In this document: positions 11,047 to 24,400 of the stretch, piece by piece
Layout of the letters: every line of letters starts with the position of its first letter
Position numbering within the stretch: the first letter of the stretch is position 1
DNA from: Batkoa obscura
Taxonomy: Eukaryota > Entomophthoromycota > Entomophthoromycetes > Entomophthorales > Batkoaceae
Direction: 5' to 3'
DNA: 64,000 bases
NCBI GenBank assembly: GCA_030770535.1
Contig: JASVEC010000005.1
Span: 868,001-932,000 of the forward strand
Translations under genes and position numbers: made by a program
The notes under the pieces: generated by a model
What the model saw: the letters and a program-made list of their open reading frames with translations, nothing else
Databases searched by the model: none
Told to the model about the DNA's origin: nothing

Positions 11047-13484
11047 TTAAAATCTTCCTTGCAAAGTAAGATCTTCTACAGATGGATTACGTGACTTGAG
11101 TTTGATAGGAATGGGTGGTCTACCGTCATCTTCATCATACTCACGGAAATGCACGTCATGGATTCCTTGACCATTTGAGTCATATATTGTAAGATTATCC
11201 ATAGTAAGTGGGAACTCATGTACATTCTTTTCTCCTCTTGGTTTAGGTGAGCCAGGTGCTGAAAGGGGTCTAGGAATTTTAGGTACATGAGTACTGTCAT
11301 CAACAAAATCGTCCTCATCATTAGTGAATGCATTAGGATATACTCGACGAAGAGCAAGTTGACGAGCTTTCATATATTCTACTCCCATTCGTTTCCAGTC
11401 TAAAAGGTCAGATAAACGTTCGGTACGATTACGTTGATTGATACGTTGACGTCTTGATTTCAAACAGAAATCTAACATATGCTCAGTTAATTGCTCAATG
11501 GACTCATCAACCGATTTCATACGACGATCAACGATGTAAATACCATAATCTTTTGGATTTTCTATATTATCCTCCATAAAACACCCAAACCCAGATAAAT
11601 TAGTAGTGATACTTGGTACTCCCATTACAGTACATTCTGCAGGTGTATATCCCCTAAAAAGAAATTAGTTGCCTTGTTAAATAGTTGCTTTTAATAATAC
11701 TTACCAAGGTTCATAGTAAGATGGGAAAACACCAAGATGACATCCTCTTACAAACTCTTCATAATCCAAGGCAAGCACTGGATTATTTGAGTTTAAAAAC
11801 TCAGGATGGAAAATAACTTTAACACGATCTGCGGGATAATTAAATAAAGACAAACGTCTGATTTGATTTAAAACTGGGTCCTTATGATCATCTTCCATAT
11901 TATGTGTAACTACTGGTGGAAGCGTGTGCCTTTTCAAAGCAAAAATACGTCTACGTAGCAATATTTTTTCTTGATCTGAGAGTAAATCTTCTTCACTTGG
12001 TTCAACACCTCTAATAAATTAATTTAATAACGAACCTATTGATCTCATAATTTAATTACCTAGCTGCTTGTTCAAAAATACGTTTACCAATACGATCTTG
12101 GATTTCAGTTACAGTATCCTTAAGTTGTTTTACCACAGCATGTCCTTTAAGAGTTTCAACAGTAAATGAATTAGTCTTTGCTGGCATAATTACAAATGCA
12201 ACGACAGTGATATCTGAGTTCTTTTCCTTTAGTCTATGATTAAGACCTATGATAATTAGCCTATTTTACAAGAAAATTAATATAAGGAGCTTACGAGCTA
12301 AAGATTCAATAAACATATCGACTCCCTTATTACGATATTCGTATCTTCCAGCAGTAAAAAGATAAACTGTATTATCAAGATCAAAATCATAATGTCCATA
12401 AAAATGTCCACGAATAAAGTCATGAATCTTTTCTTTAGCTTTTGCATGAAGATTTTGGAATTCATGGATAGCACTGATAAATGTTTAATATGTGCCATAA
12501 TTGCATAAAATTATATTTACCTAAATTTAACTACATTAAGGCCATTTGGTACCACACCATCTAAATTAAATGTTAATGTTATTGTTTTAAAACTGTACTA
12601 AAAATACCTGGTTTTCTTTTCAATAGATGTTCAGATTCAAATGCAGTAATATGTGAAACCGTGGTAAAAACATCAGCACAATGAGCAGCTGCACGTTCTA
12701 AACAATAACGATGGTAGATTCCTCTTTTACCAGCTTCATGATCAACATCAACAGAAGTGAGACAATTATAAAAATCGACATCACCAGCACATAAATAACG
12801 ACCCAAAAGTGTTGCGTGGGTAGTGAAAATAGTAGCTAAATCTAATTCTCTTTTTAAGCAAAGAACTAAACCAACACCAACTTGCCACTCATGGAAATGA
12901 GCAATAATAGCTTTTTCTCTTTGTAAATTTACAAACTAAATTTTAAATATTACTATCAAATAGAGTAAATAAAATATAACACTTACATCTTGAAGAAATT
13001 GTGATACCATATAACCAAAGACAACAGCATCATTGGTTTCTGTATCATTAGCTGGTGATGGAATACCTGCAATAGACCATAGCTCTCCTTTCCATTGATT
13101 CATATAATGAAAAGCGGAACCGATATCAAATAACAAAACATAAGGTGCACCTTCAATAAGCCATCTACCAAACTTGACTTTAAATCCTCTTGATTGAAGA
13201 CCTTGAATAGCTTGGCGCATTTGGTCATTATGTGGCTCCATTTCTTCAACCTCCAAGTTTGCCATACGTTGGTTTAAAGGACCTATTAAACAATAACGAT
13301 CTCCATACTCTTTTACAGTTACAGGTACTTTTGTTTTTATAACAGTATAAATACCACCAACTAGATACATATTATTAAACTATTGTAAGCTATTAATCAG
13401 ATAATTACCTTTATTTGCTACTTCCCAAGATATCTCAAATAAAATCGGTTCCTTTGTATCTCTTACAGTAGAATGACCATTCAT
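11047..13484 (-). CDS. GSY: Glycogen [starch] synthase (GT3 family)
   Basis: Eight exons on the minus strand, seven short introns, roughly 690 residues. It transfers glucose from UDP-glucose to the growing glycogen chain in the cytosol. Conserved blocks of fungal/animal GT3 glycogen synthases appear in order: [142 protein letters not shown]. The Arg-rich regulatory helix ([15 protein letters not shown]) that binds glucose-6-phosphate is intact. The C-terminal tail carries [12 protein letters not shown], matching the phosphorylated regulatory sites of yeast and mammalian enzymes, so control by glucose-6-phosphate and phosphorylation is expected. The length and motif set look complete. Confidence 0.95.
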
Positions 13485-16400
13485 TTTTTAATAATAATTT
13501 ATAAACGGAGACTAAAAGTGAAGTTAATAAAAGATATAAGTAAATAAAGGTATATCCTACAATAAGTATTTTAAGTACAAAAAATAAAAAAATTGGATTC
13601 AATTCAAAAACTTTATTTAATTATTACTATCCTTTTGTTTTTATACTTTTATTATCATTATTTGCAATCACTAATAATTATTCAATGATATCGCACCTTT
13701 TCCAATGATTTATTCTTTTGAAATAATTTGATGTAATTTTTAGCCTAGCTTGACGTAGTAAGCTTTTCGATCCTTTATTTGGGTATTCACGCCTTAAAAT
13801 CTAAATCATTTTTTCCCATCCACCAATTAGTGATTGCAACTATTCCCTTATTGAGATTTTATATTCAAAAACAAACTATTGTTGGATAAGATAAGGGATA
13901 TAAAATTCAACTTTACTAAATTCATTATCTAAAAAATACTGTGTACTTAATAACAACAGATGGATACTATATATAATATAATATATATATAAATTTTGCT
14001 TATACTTTATAATATATTACTAATTGAAAGAATAATGATAAATGGAAGCAGCTATTTAAAAACTTAATAGTAACAATAAGCAGGTAAATCAATACCGGCT
14101 AATAGAAAAGTGAAATTTACAATTTCTTTACTAATTATAAGAATAAAGTTACTAAAAATTCATTAGTTCGCAAATATTTGATACTAATTATACAATAATA
14201 AAGCGAATATATTTACTACTGACTTTTATAGTGAAACTATCCCAGTAGCATGTTGTCATTCTAGTTATATTAAATATATTAATTTGTTATTTATAATAAA
14301 ACTTATATTATATTAGCCTTCGTGTACTATAAATATCGCGTTTAATTTTACATTAATAGTCTAATTTGCTAAGAGGATTTATTTGGTCCGAAACCCCCAT
14401 TTATTTTACCCTAAAAGGCGTTATGTTTATTATCAAATTAATTTCTATCTTATTATTGTGTTTTATCAAATAGAGCTTCTGTAACTGATATAATCTTTTT
14501 TGATAAAGCCCTATCTATTATATTTTTGAAAATACTAGTTTTATGGTACCTATTCGTCAAACTATAAGTAAAAGCTTGCTTAATCTTTGCTAATCTAATC
14601 CTACTTTATTCTTAATGTTTAACCGAACTTTTTTAAATCATTTAATATTAATAGTTCTTTATTTTTAGTTACAAAAATTCGAGTTATCTACTGAAACTAA
14701 ACAAGATAAACATCTAGATTCTTATTAACAAAGATAAATATACAAATCCATATATAAATACTCTAAGCCATTAAACCATTAGTTAAAAATAGAATGTCAT
14801 TTTTATACTATCTTATCTTTTAATTCTTAGCATTTCCTATTAAACAGTTCATTCCACATTGATTTCCTTTTTTTGATAATCAATGCTCAATAAGATAATT
14901 CAACATTTTCAAAATACATAAGGAGATGGGATTCAAGTGTTTTATTTTAGAGAAAAAAATAAATGTTAAACTGAATAATAAAGAGGTAAAGAGTACGAGG
15001 TGAGTAAAATGATGAGGGATAGAAAACTAAGTAATTGATAGGAAATACAGCTGCTTAACTTCAAATGTGCAGTATTCTCTCGAAATTCAATTTATACAAG
15101 GATGGGCATTTACATTTTATATCTGTTAAATTCATTCATAATGTTTTTTTCTATCTTTCTGTCATTCTATTATTCTATTTATCAAATACAAAATGAAAAT
15201 GACTTCACATTTAAATTAAATTTGGAGAAAATACTATACATTTGAAGCTAAACAGCTACGCCCTATTATTATCATATCGCCTTTGTATTTAAGCAAGCTA
15301 TATTTCATAACTTGAAATCCCACTTTGTATAAGGATACCCAAACATAGAGTAGCGCTTTGGGGAATAGTTGGATTGAGTAAATTATTCAAATTAAATTAA
15401 CATCTTCAAAAAAAATTAATAGATTTTTAAAGTTACCAATATTTTAATTTAATTGCAAACAGACTATAAAAATATAATAATAAAAAGATATCTTAAATTT
15501 CCTCTCAAAACTCAAGTAAAAAGGGATACTCGATAAGCTATAGAAAACATTTAAACGTTAAAAATGAATTAATTTTGATTATATTAAATACTAATTTACT
15601 ATAAAGCCAAAAGTCTTTAATTTTGGTTAAAAAATAATAATTATATTCATCAATTAAAGATAAACTTGTGTATATTATTTATTTATTTATTTAAATAATC
15701 TTTTATAACAATTTTTTATAGTTTTTATAGTTTTTAAATTTATTATAAAATTAAGGTATTTTTAATAGCTTTTAATTTTTTTGCTTATTGCAATAGAAAT
15801 GTTTATCAAATAAATGTTTATTAAAATTCATCAATAGATTTTTTTTTAAAATAATTTTTTTATTTTATTTAAGTTAGTTTTTGCTTCTTGTTCACTTTAA
15901 AGTGAAATTGAATAAAAAACAAGCTCAAGTGCTAGTTTTTTAATCTTCACAGTTTTATTGAAAAAGTATAAGCAAAACAATAAAATAAAGCTTATTTCTT
16001 CTTTCATCAACACTTTTATTTTGTTTTTAATGCTTTATTTGCAAATTTATTTGCCCCTTTGGGAATATAAAACATGAGAATGCTGTTTATTAGCTTTTTG
16101 TTTTTTACAGTGTGTAAATTTGAAAAGGCTATTAGAAACTATGAACAAAAAAATAAGCTTACATCGGTTTTTGTACAGCAATCAAAGATTCATACTTTTT
16201 AATAGCTAAAATAAAACATTTAAAGAGACACTTGCTAAAATTTAAGAATATTTGATAATATTCGTAATTTATATTTATTTAAGATACACTTTGTACAATT
16301 GCTTTCGATTTTTACACTATTCTAATCTAGGCAATTTTTCTCGAAAATTGTAACCAGGAAGATTTTTTAAATTAATAATTTTTTTTATAAATGCTACAAA

Positions 16401-17646
16401 ATGTGAGGATGTTTTTTTTAGCCTTATCACTTTTTCCATTTTTTAAGCACTATTTGAACGAAAAGATTGTTAGTAAAATTCTTAAACAAAAAATAGATCT
16501 CCATACAATATATGTAAATTTAATATTTAATTAAATTAAGACGCAATAATTAAGTTTAAAAGTTTAAATCTAAACATAGTTTTAAACTGAAATTCTAATT
16601 TAAATATTAATTTCAAGCTTCTTTATTTTTGTACCTGCAGGTTTAATATATACTTCGAATATATACTTCACTATATGCTCTATTCAACATCGATCTATAA
16701 TTATGATTTAGATTCAATTTATATCTAATAGGATTATATTTTCTGGAAGAGCCCAAATAACCCGAAATTGAAGACAAAGGAACAAAGTAAGGAAATAAGC
16801 AAAATTTTGAGGGTTAGTTAATAGATTCTATTAATATATTAATGAAAAGGGGTGAAGGAGATAATTAATAACAAAGACTTGAAGTTATGGTATTAGTCTT
16901 GAATATAAAGTAAGAGCTTGGTAAAATAGATTAGTAATTGCAATTTATAATAAAAGTAATAAGTATGAATAATTTTGTGATAAAGCTTAGATTTTAACAT
17001 TATTAAGAATTATTTTGATGGTACAGCTTAAAATAGCAACGATTCCCATATTATGAAATGTATTAATTCCTACATCTACTTTAAATAGGAACTACGAAAT
17101 TCATCGAGTTTCAAGTTTAGTAAAAAAAAGTTACTGATGAAACCAACCCAGGGATATTTAATTCTTTAAAAAAAAGGAAGACAGTAAAAGGCATTTATAG
17201 ACTCAAGAAATAAAATTAATTAAAATTTGATTTACTAATATGCCCATAAAACATAGGTTATGTAATTAAAGGAGTTAGATTTTAAACTCTTATTCATATT
17301 TTATATATATCGTCTTTTGTTTTACTGTATCACATTTAACAGTAATAATACAAATAAATATATGGGTCAAACAAAACACCTTTAAAAGTAGGAAATTCTT
17401 TTAAGCTGGGCATAAGTATAAATAATTGATTGGCAGTACATTATAGTGGATCACATGCAATAGTATGATTGGAGCATTTTATAAGTTTGATCAAAAATGG
17501 ATTTTAAGCTAACCATTGAAATTCGAAAGGGTTAATTAGGAGAGAAACCAAAAAAGGAAAAAAAATAGAATTTTAGGTTAAACCGATTTAAAACGGCTTG
17601 AACAAAGTATTTAAACAATTAATCTTTCTTTAATTAATCAAACAAT
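13485..17646. other. 4.2-kb gene-poor AT-rich spacer
   Basis: No convincing exon, RNA gene or long repeat found on either strand between the glycogen synthase start and the pseudokinase start. It contains one reverse-oriented MITE (near 16404) and a perfect 16-bp palindrome TTCACTTTAAAGTGAA at 15891-15906. The section about 15600-16350 is extremely A/T rich and may be old, decayed repeat DNA. Confidence 0.5.
16404..16503 (-). mobile_element. MITE copy 4 (reverse)
   Basis: Reads on the plus strand as TGAGGATGTTTTTTTTAG ... AAATAGATCTCCA, the reverse orientation of copy 1, with a core degraded to AAGCAC. TA follows the right end (16504-16505); the left flank no longer shows TA, so this copy is older or has mutated flanks. 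Confidence 0.75.
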
Positions 17647-18667
17647 ATGCCTGGGTTTAGAGAGTCTTTAGCTAAATTTTTTAAAAGAAAGAAGAAGTCA
17701 AGGAAAATATTGGATGTGGAAGCTAAACCCCTATTCGATAACTTTGAAGTACTTTCTCCTCTATTAGATGCTTGCCCTGGTAGTTTGAAATATAATGTAC
17801 GGATGAAATCTACTAATCAAGTAAATATATTATTAGCTTTATGGTCTTTAATTAACTCATATTTAGGTCAAAACATTGAAAATATTTCGAAAAGTGAGCA
17901 TGTTTGAAGAGGAGCAAATATATCTCAAAAGGATAAGAGACGAAATATTTTTAAGTAGTAACTTGGACCATAGGAATATACTTAAGCCTATTGACTTATG
18001 TCACGCTTACGAGTTATATTATGTTATAACTGATGGTGTCTACTTTGATGGGAGAGGTATGATAGATCAAGGATATGTTACACCGGAAACATGTACAGGG
18101 TTTATATCCGATTTGTTAAGTGGGTTGTTATTTTTAAAAAATAAGGGTATAGTTCACTTGAATATAAATTTGGAAAGTATAGTTATGACTTCCGATGGTG
18201 TATTAAAATTAAGTAATTTTGATTTTGCCATGAGATCACATGAGGCTACTGCAACCCCTTCCTATTATTTAAAAAAGAGTGATTCTTTTTGTTCGCCTGA
18301 ATTTGTCAACGATAGATTATATATTAAAGACTTTAACGCTCAAGATATATGGGGAGTTGGCATTTTGATCTACTCTCTTTTGACTGGATCTGTGCCATGG
18401 GATTATGCCGAGAATAATGACCCTAACTTTAGACGCTATCTTCAAACATTAGCATTTAAGCATCTTGGTCATCAAGGAGCGTCACCATTTTATCGTTTAT
18501 TAACATCGATGTTAGCTCCTATTCCTGATCGTAGAATCTCGATTGATCATTGTTGTGTTTTATTCAATCACATAATACTTAATCAAAGTGATAGAATTCA
18601 AGAAATCCAGCATTATATTCCTATTCTATATGACGAGCCTTCTCATTTCCTAGAACATCTTTCCTAA
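17647..18667 (+). CDS. Protein-kinase-fold pseudokinase, resembling fungal NPR/HAL-type kinases
   Basis: Two exons, 17647-17820 and 17867-18667, with a 46-bp intron; phases agree and give 324 residues. The fold is kinase-like: a beta-3 lysine (VKTLKIF, Lys63), an alphaC Glu region, a DxW helix (FNAQDIWGVGILIYSLLTG) and an SPEF block at the APE position. The catalytic elements are gone. The HRD loop reads HLNINLES (residues 155-162; catalytic Asp is Asn157), the Mg-binding DFG reads NFD (Asn175), and the Gly-rich loop has no GxGxxG. The C-lobe (LLTGSVPWDYAENNDPNFRRYL) resembles the fungal-specific NPR1/HAL5 kinases, but I am not certain of the subfamily. A very basic N-terminus (KFFKRKKKSRK) could aid membrane or nucleic-acid contact. 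The intact frame suggests a working pseudokinase, not a dead gene. Confidence 0.8.
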
Positions 18668-20374
18668 TTTTTTCGATACTTTTGTACATAAATTATTCGA
18701 CTGTAATATTAATCCGTTTAAAATATCTTATTTAGTTTTAATCACGCATATTTATCTAATAAACACAGTAATTAATAGTACTTTATGATTTTTAAATTAT
18801 TTAGTTTTAATTTTTAATAATATAATACAAGAAATGACGTCTGTAAATCATGTTATTAAAATAATTGTCCTCAAATTAATAGATACAGAACTAATTTTTC
18901 ACGGAATAAATAATATGTATGACGCTACTTTAATAAAAACACTTAACTATAGCTAATATAAAATATAAAATATAAATTATTGATAATATTTAGTATCAAA
19001 AAATAGACAAATAGCCTATTTTACAAATGATTTGTAATCAAATATTTATTTACACATTATTAAGTTTACAATCATTATTAATTATTTTTTTAAAATATAT
19101 CTGAATAGATCGTGAACTGTATCATGTTTATTATATAAATAAAATTTTTATATAAAATTCAATATAATTTTCGAGTTACATCATCTTCAAATACCCAACT
19201 CAATGTTTTAAAAACGATATAATTAAGATGGAGCGATTAAGGAAAGCAAAACAAGGGTAGCGATTAAATTTTAATACACACTATAAAATATTATTTAAAT
19301 AAAACCAAACAATAAAACTCTATCTTCGGATAAAAAAATATACAATGTTTGATAACGATTATATAGAAAATCAAAAAAATTACAGGGTTCTTTTAATTTC
19401 TTTTTTATTGAGTTTGGAAAACCACTGTCTTACTCCGGTTCAACTGACTATAAGTTATTACACACCCTTAAAATATAGTTTATTTCTATCACAATACATC
19501 ACATAAAAATAAAAACGGGATTAACAGTTAATTTAAACTGTACAGGTCACAAACAATTCTATTTTCGTAATTATTATAACTAATCTCTGTTTACACCCAC
19601 TACAATCTTATCTACTTTCTTTTTAAATTTGCTTTTTACTTTCATTATTTTTAAATTTGGTTTATTTTTGTAAACCTCATTTTTAGGGACTGAATTGAGG
19701 AATAGATGAACATTTGTGTTTTTTGAAAAAATCAGACATTTCTATTCATATAAGGGTAAGAATCTTTATAAGTTATCATATAGATCACTCATTTGATCTT
19801 TATGTCTATTTTACTTCTATTAAACAGCTCTAAATGACCTCATAATAAAATTAAAATCTGTATCTAAAAACTATTATTTGAGTTATTTTTACATTATATA
19901 TGATAAATAGCATACTAAGAAATAAACAAAATAAAAATAGAAGGTTTGGAAAATGGTATAAGCATTTGTATTTTATAAATTTATAACTTTTATTTCAAAA
20001 ATAATGTATTCTCAACTATTTATTATTATACTGTTGTCAATTGATTTTCATAGCTTTATAGAGAAACAGCAATTTAAAGACTTCATATACACATTCCATA
20101 ATGTAAAATCATTATAACGGACAAACTTGTACAGGAATAAGAGGAATTATCTTCAAATTCAAAGTTCAATATTATATAGTGATATGGTTATTAATGTTAT
20201 TTAAAGAGATAAAAGCTACAGTCACATAAAGTTATAAATAACTTTCAGAGCTTGTCAATAACTTTTTTTAAAAATAACGGACAAATTTCACGCAATAATT
20301 GAAAAATTACTCCTTGATCAAATCATCCAAATAAAAGCAAACAAAAGTTTATTTGTTATCAAAAATAAAATAAG
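18668..20374. other. AT-rich intergenic spacer
   Basis: About 1.7 kb between two plus-strand genes. No coding frame or MITE copy was found. The last few hundred bases should contain the promoter of the serine protease gene; the sequence TAACGGACAAA occurs twice (about 20116 and 20275), too little to call a site. Confidence 0.45.
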
Positions 20375-21253
20375 ATGAAATCTAGTTATTTATTATCAGG
20401 CTTGTTAGCTTTAAGCGTTACAGCAAAAGATCCAGAGCATATAGATAGCCCAGCTGAAGCTTTTAAATACAAATTTATAGTAAGTTTACAAGATGATCAA
20501 CTACAACATTTTTGCGGAGGATCATTAATAGATCGATGGACAGTTTTAACTGCAGCCCACTGTTGTGAAATAGCACCAGAGAAAGCTGCAGTAGCATTAC
20601 ATCGTTTTGATTTATCAAAGCCCTATTCTGAAGAGAAAGGGGATTATATAGCAGTCGCCAAAATCATTCCACATCCAAAGTATAATAATGAAAGCTTAGA
20701 CAACGATATTGGAGTTTGGAAGTTAAAAACAATGATTCCATTTAGCATCGACGTAGATTTTGTAAAGTTATATAAGGGTGATAAGAATACTGATAAAGAT
20801 TTACCTGAACTTAATGTTATTGGGTGGGGTTTGATAGATTATGATAAAGAAAAGTTACCTAGTAAGTTACAAGAAGCAAAAGTTAAAGCAGTAGATGTCG
20901 ATGAGTGTAGAGAAAAATGGAAGGATAGCTTTGATGGGAATAAAGCTGTATGTACACGCTCACCAAATAATACTCAAGCAATCTGTAATGGTGATTCTGG
21001 GGGTCCATTATTTTATACTTTAGCTGCAGATCCAGAGACTAACAATGGTCATGATAACTATACACGCTATTTCCAAGTTGGTGTCGTTTCCTTTGGTGAA
21101 GAGGAATGTAGAATAGAAGAAAATTTACCAGATGGTTTTACTCGTGTCTCTGCTTATAGAGATTGGATCTATGAAAACCTTGGTCCTTTAAACAAAAAAC
21201 ATCGTTTAAGACATTATTATAATAAGCTTCGCTCTTGGGTTCGTGGCTATTAA
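20375..21253 (+). CDS. Secreted chymotrypsin-fold (S1) serine protease lacking the IVGG neo-N-terminus
   Basis: Single exon, 292 residues. A signal peptide (MKSSYLLSGLLALSVTA) is followed by an S1 domain with all three catalytic residues: His62 in TAAHC, Asp111 in LDNDIGVWKL and Ser208 in CNGDSGGP. Two features are odd. First, the segment that should supply the mature Ile16-Val17-Gly-Gly N-terminus reads PEHIDSPAEAFKYKF, so the usual zymogen activation by N-terminal insertion seems impossible. Second, the residue at the base of the S1 pocket (chymotrypsin position 189, here residue 202) is Ala, not the Asp of trypsin, so cleavage after Lys/Arg is unlikely. A basic C-terminal extension (KKHRLRHYYNKLRSWVRGY) follows the domain. 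S1 proteases are expanded in entomophthoralean fungi. Secretion and activity are inferences. Confidence 0.9.
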   Translation: MKSSYLLSGLLALSVTAKDPEHIDSPAEAFKYKFIVSLQDDQLQHFCGGSLIDRWTVLTAAHCCEIAPEKAAVALHRFDLSKPYSEEKGDYIAVAKIIPHPKYNNESLDNDIGVWKLKTMIPFSIDVDFVKLYKGDKNTDKDLPELNVIGWGLIDYDKEKLPSKLQEAKVKAVDVDECREKWKDSFDGNKAVCTRSPNNTQAICNGDSGGPLFYTLAADPETNNGHDNYTRYFQVGVVSFGEEECRIEENLPDGFTRVSAYRDWIYENLGPLNKKHRLRHYYNKLRSWVRGY

Positions 21254-21457
21254 TTTGATCAATTTGTAAATAATTACATAATAAATAAAAGTACTTTAAG
21301 AACATCTTTTCTACTTTTATAATATAAATTTTAATATCTTACAATTTAATGTGTATGAGAAATTGCTTATCGTTAAATAAATACTAAACTTATAACAAAA
21401 TTAGTTTTATTTATTAAAACAAAAAAGTAAAAACAACTAGATTGATTATTCATAATA

Positions 21458-24400
21458 CTAAGCCGAGATAATCAATTCTCTATCCATCTGAGCCTTAACA
21501 AGCTGGAAGTGTTTATTGCTTGTTTTTCCTCTAGTATTAACCTTTTTAAAGGTCTCTACAGCTGTTGGTGTAGAAGCTCCTGAATCACTATCTTTCTTCA
21601 AAGTATTAGAATAGCTAGAGCTAGATCTTGAGAACATGGAGCGGAGTAAATATTTGGTAAAATCAATAGTAGTGATGATAAATTTGGATATGACTTGCTC
21701 ATAGATATACGCTGTTGCCAAGTTAGCAAATGCAATTCCTAACAACGATAATAAAAATCCTTGTGGTATTTCAACCAATTCAAACACATTTAATATCCAT
21801 TGGGATGGTCCCAAATTACACCACATCATAAAAGCTAATAATACTCCAAGAGTAACCACAAATGGCATATTGGTATAAAGCTCTTTACGATATGGGTAGC
21901 CAACTGAAAATACAATGGCTCCCCATAGATATTGGTAAGAAGATATAATAAAGAGAGTGGTATTGACTTGTGAACTAATATTTGGTTCTTCAGGATCATA
22001 GGGAGGTACTTCAAACCATTCTTGGTTAATCAAATAAAAGAAGGCGATTACTTGGAATATAATTTGTACACCACATTGGCCAATAAAAGATACTAACATT
22101 TTTGTAGATACTAAACTAGCAGTTGGAGCTTTGACATGAAGTTTAGGGTGAGGGAGTGTACGTGCCATGGCCACAGCTACTGGAAGAATAACAAACAAAT
22201 CAAATAATAAAAATTGGTAATCACCCAAATTAGATCCATAATTATATAAAAGGATAATAGAAGCAAATTGAATAATGGAATATAAGCCCATGTATTTGAA
22301 GCAAGAAAAGCTAGTCACCAAAGCTGCTCTTCCTTCCCTAATTACCAATGGCACACATGAAATATTTTGAACTTTAGATGTGAAAGGGGCTGCTATTGAA
22401 GCTTCAGCTTCAGAAAGAGATAACCCAACATCAGCTGCTTTTAATGCACCACAATCATTAGCACCATCACCACAGAAACTTACACAGTAGTCAACACGTT
22501 GTAACATTTCTACTAGTTCTTGCTTTTCTTCTGGTGACATACGCGCATAAACTTGTGCTTTAACTAACATTCTATCAATAACCCCAGAGGTGGAATTATC
22601 TAAAATATGTCTAAATACATTACCTGTGATCGCTAATGCATAATTATGAGAGTAAGCTGGTGGTGGTTTAAGGAGAACCGAGTCCAACAAAACAGGCTTA
22701 TCATCTTCTAATCCAAGCTGAACGTGATTTACAGATTCCCAATAAACTTGATGGGAATCAGCCTCCACTTTTGGAACAAATACAAGCGCATGTTCATCAA
22801 TGATTGAACACTGTTTGGCAACCGAAATACCAGTTAAATGATTATCACCAGTACACATGATCTGACGGATTTGTGCATCTTGTAAAATTTTAATGGCTGG
22901 AATAGTTTCTGGCTTTAATTTGTTTTCAAATACAATGAATCCCAAAAAGGTCAAATTGGATTCGACATTTTCTCTTGAAATTTTATGAACCTTTATAAAA
23001 GGTAAATTATCCAAGCTTTTGCCAGCACAAGCAATAACACGATAGCCCTGTTGAGTGTATGAATCAAGTTGACTATAATAATCAAGTGGTAAGGAGTCTG
23101 GGTTACATAATTCAGCTATAGCCTCTGGTGCACCTTTGGTATATACTTCAGTAGATGGCGATCCCAATTTTTTGACAATAACTGACATACGTCTTAAGTT
23201 AGAAATGAACTCAAACGATCTTAAAATACCCAGTTCAAGGAAATCGGAAGGAATGCCTCGAATATTATCCATGGAAAAGCGAGGTTGGTTTGGAGGTCTT
23301 ACCATTGAAGGGATAAATTGAGTGGAATGGCGTTTATCATCGACAGTAGAGCTTTGAGCATGAGTAGATCCACCTTCTTCTAAAGTCCAACTAGTAGATT
23401 CAAACATTTTGAGATCGAGAGGATCTCCTAAAAGTTCATCTTCAACTACTTTAATAGAATGGCAAGTTGCCAAACAATGAAGTAAACTAATTTTTTGGTC
23501 CTTGATTTGAGTTGACAAAGTTGAAATGTTCCCAGTAATCTCATTTAACGACCTGTTAGTTAAATTTTGTGCGCCCAATACATCCAATCCTTCTTCCGTA
23601 AGTGTACCTGTTTTATCGAAACAAACAACATCAATTTTTCCACAAATGTTAATTCTGGAAGGAGCAATACAGAAAATACTTTTCGTTTTAAGACGTGAAA
23701 TAGCAAAAGTCATACCAACCGACATAGTAGCAGGAAGAGCTGGGGGTACTACGATCGTTACAATATCCAATGTTCTAATAATGATAAGGGAAGTTTTCAT
23801 TCCTATATCCAAAAGCTTCCATACACTGATAGCAAATCCAACCAATGCGATTAAAAACATCACCCCAGTAAAATAAAAGGAGTCTCTATAAAACTGGAAT
23901 GAAGTTGGACGTGGAAATAAAATTGAACGAACTAAAGAACCTTTAGCAGTATTAAAACCAGTTCTTACGACCATGGCAACTGCTCTTCTATCTTTTTCAC
24001 GATCCGGAAGAATATGATTAGGAATGAATCCACCTCTAACACGGATTATATGAGTACCAGAGAACAACAAGGATTTTGATAATTCAGGAGAGAAAGAGTT
24101 CATACTAGTTAAAGATGGGCCGAATTCTTTTTGAAGCAATTGCGGATCACTTATGGGTACCTTTGAAATAGGAATACTTTCACCAGTAAGCATACTTTCA
24201 CCAACAATACAATCACCTTGAATTAAAACAGAATCACATGGGAAAACACCAAACTCAGGGTCTGAAATTTCGTAAACATCACCTGGAACTAATTCAGAAG
24301 ATGATATAGTTGTCCAATGTCTTTGACGGTAAACTCTAATATCACAAACAAACCTTGACATTTCTCTAATCTGTTTCCAATTATTGCGGGTTTGAATTAA

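Noticed and set aside
15891-15906. 16-bp perfect palindrome TTCACTTTAAAGTGAA as an operator
   Set aside because: Related TTTAAAGTGA strings appear elsewhere in spacers, and no nearby gene links it to a function; kept only as a remark.
23136-23876. Plus-strand open frames inside the P5B ATPase gene
   Set aside because: They are antisense shadows of a well-conserved coding exon.
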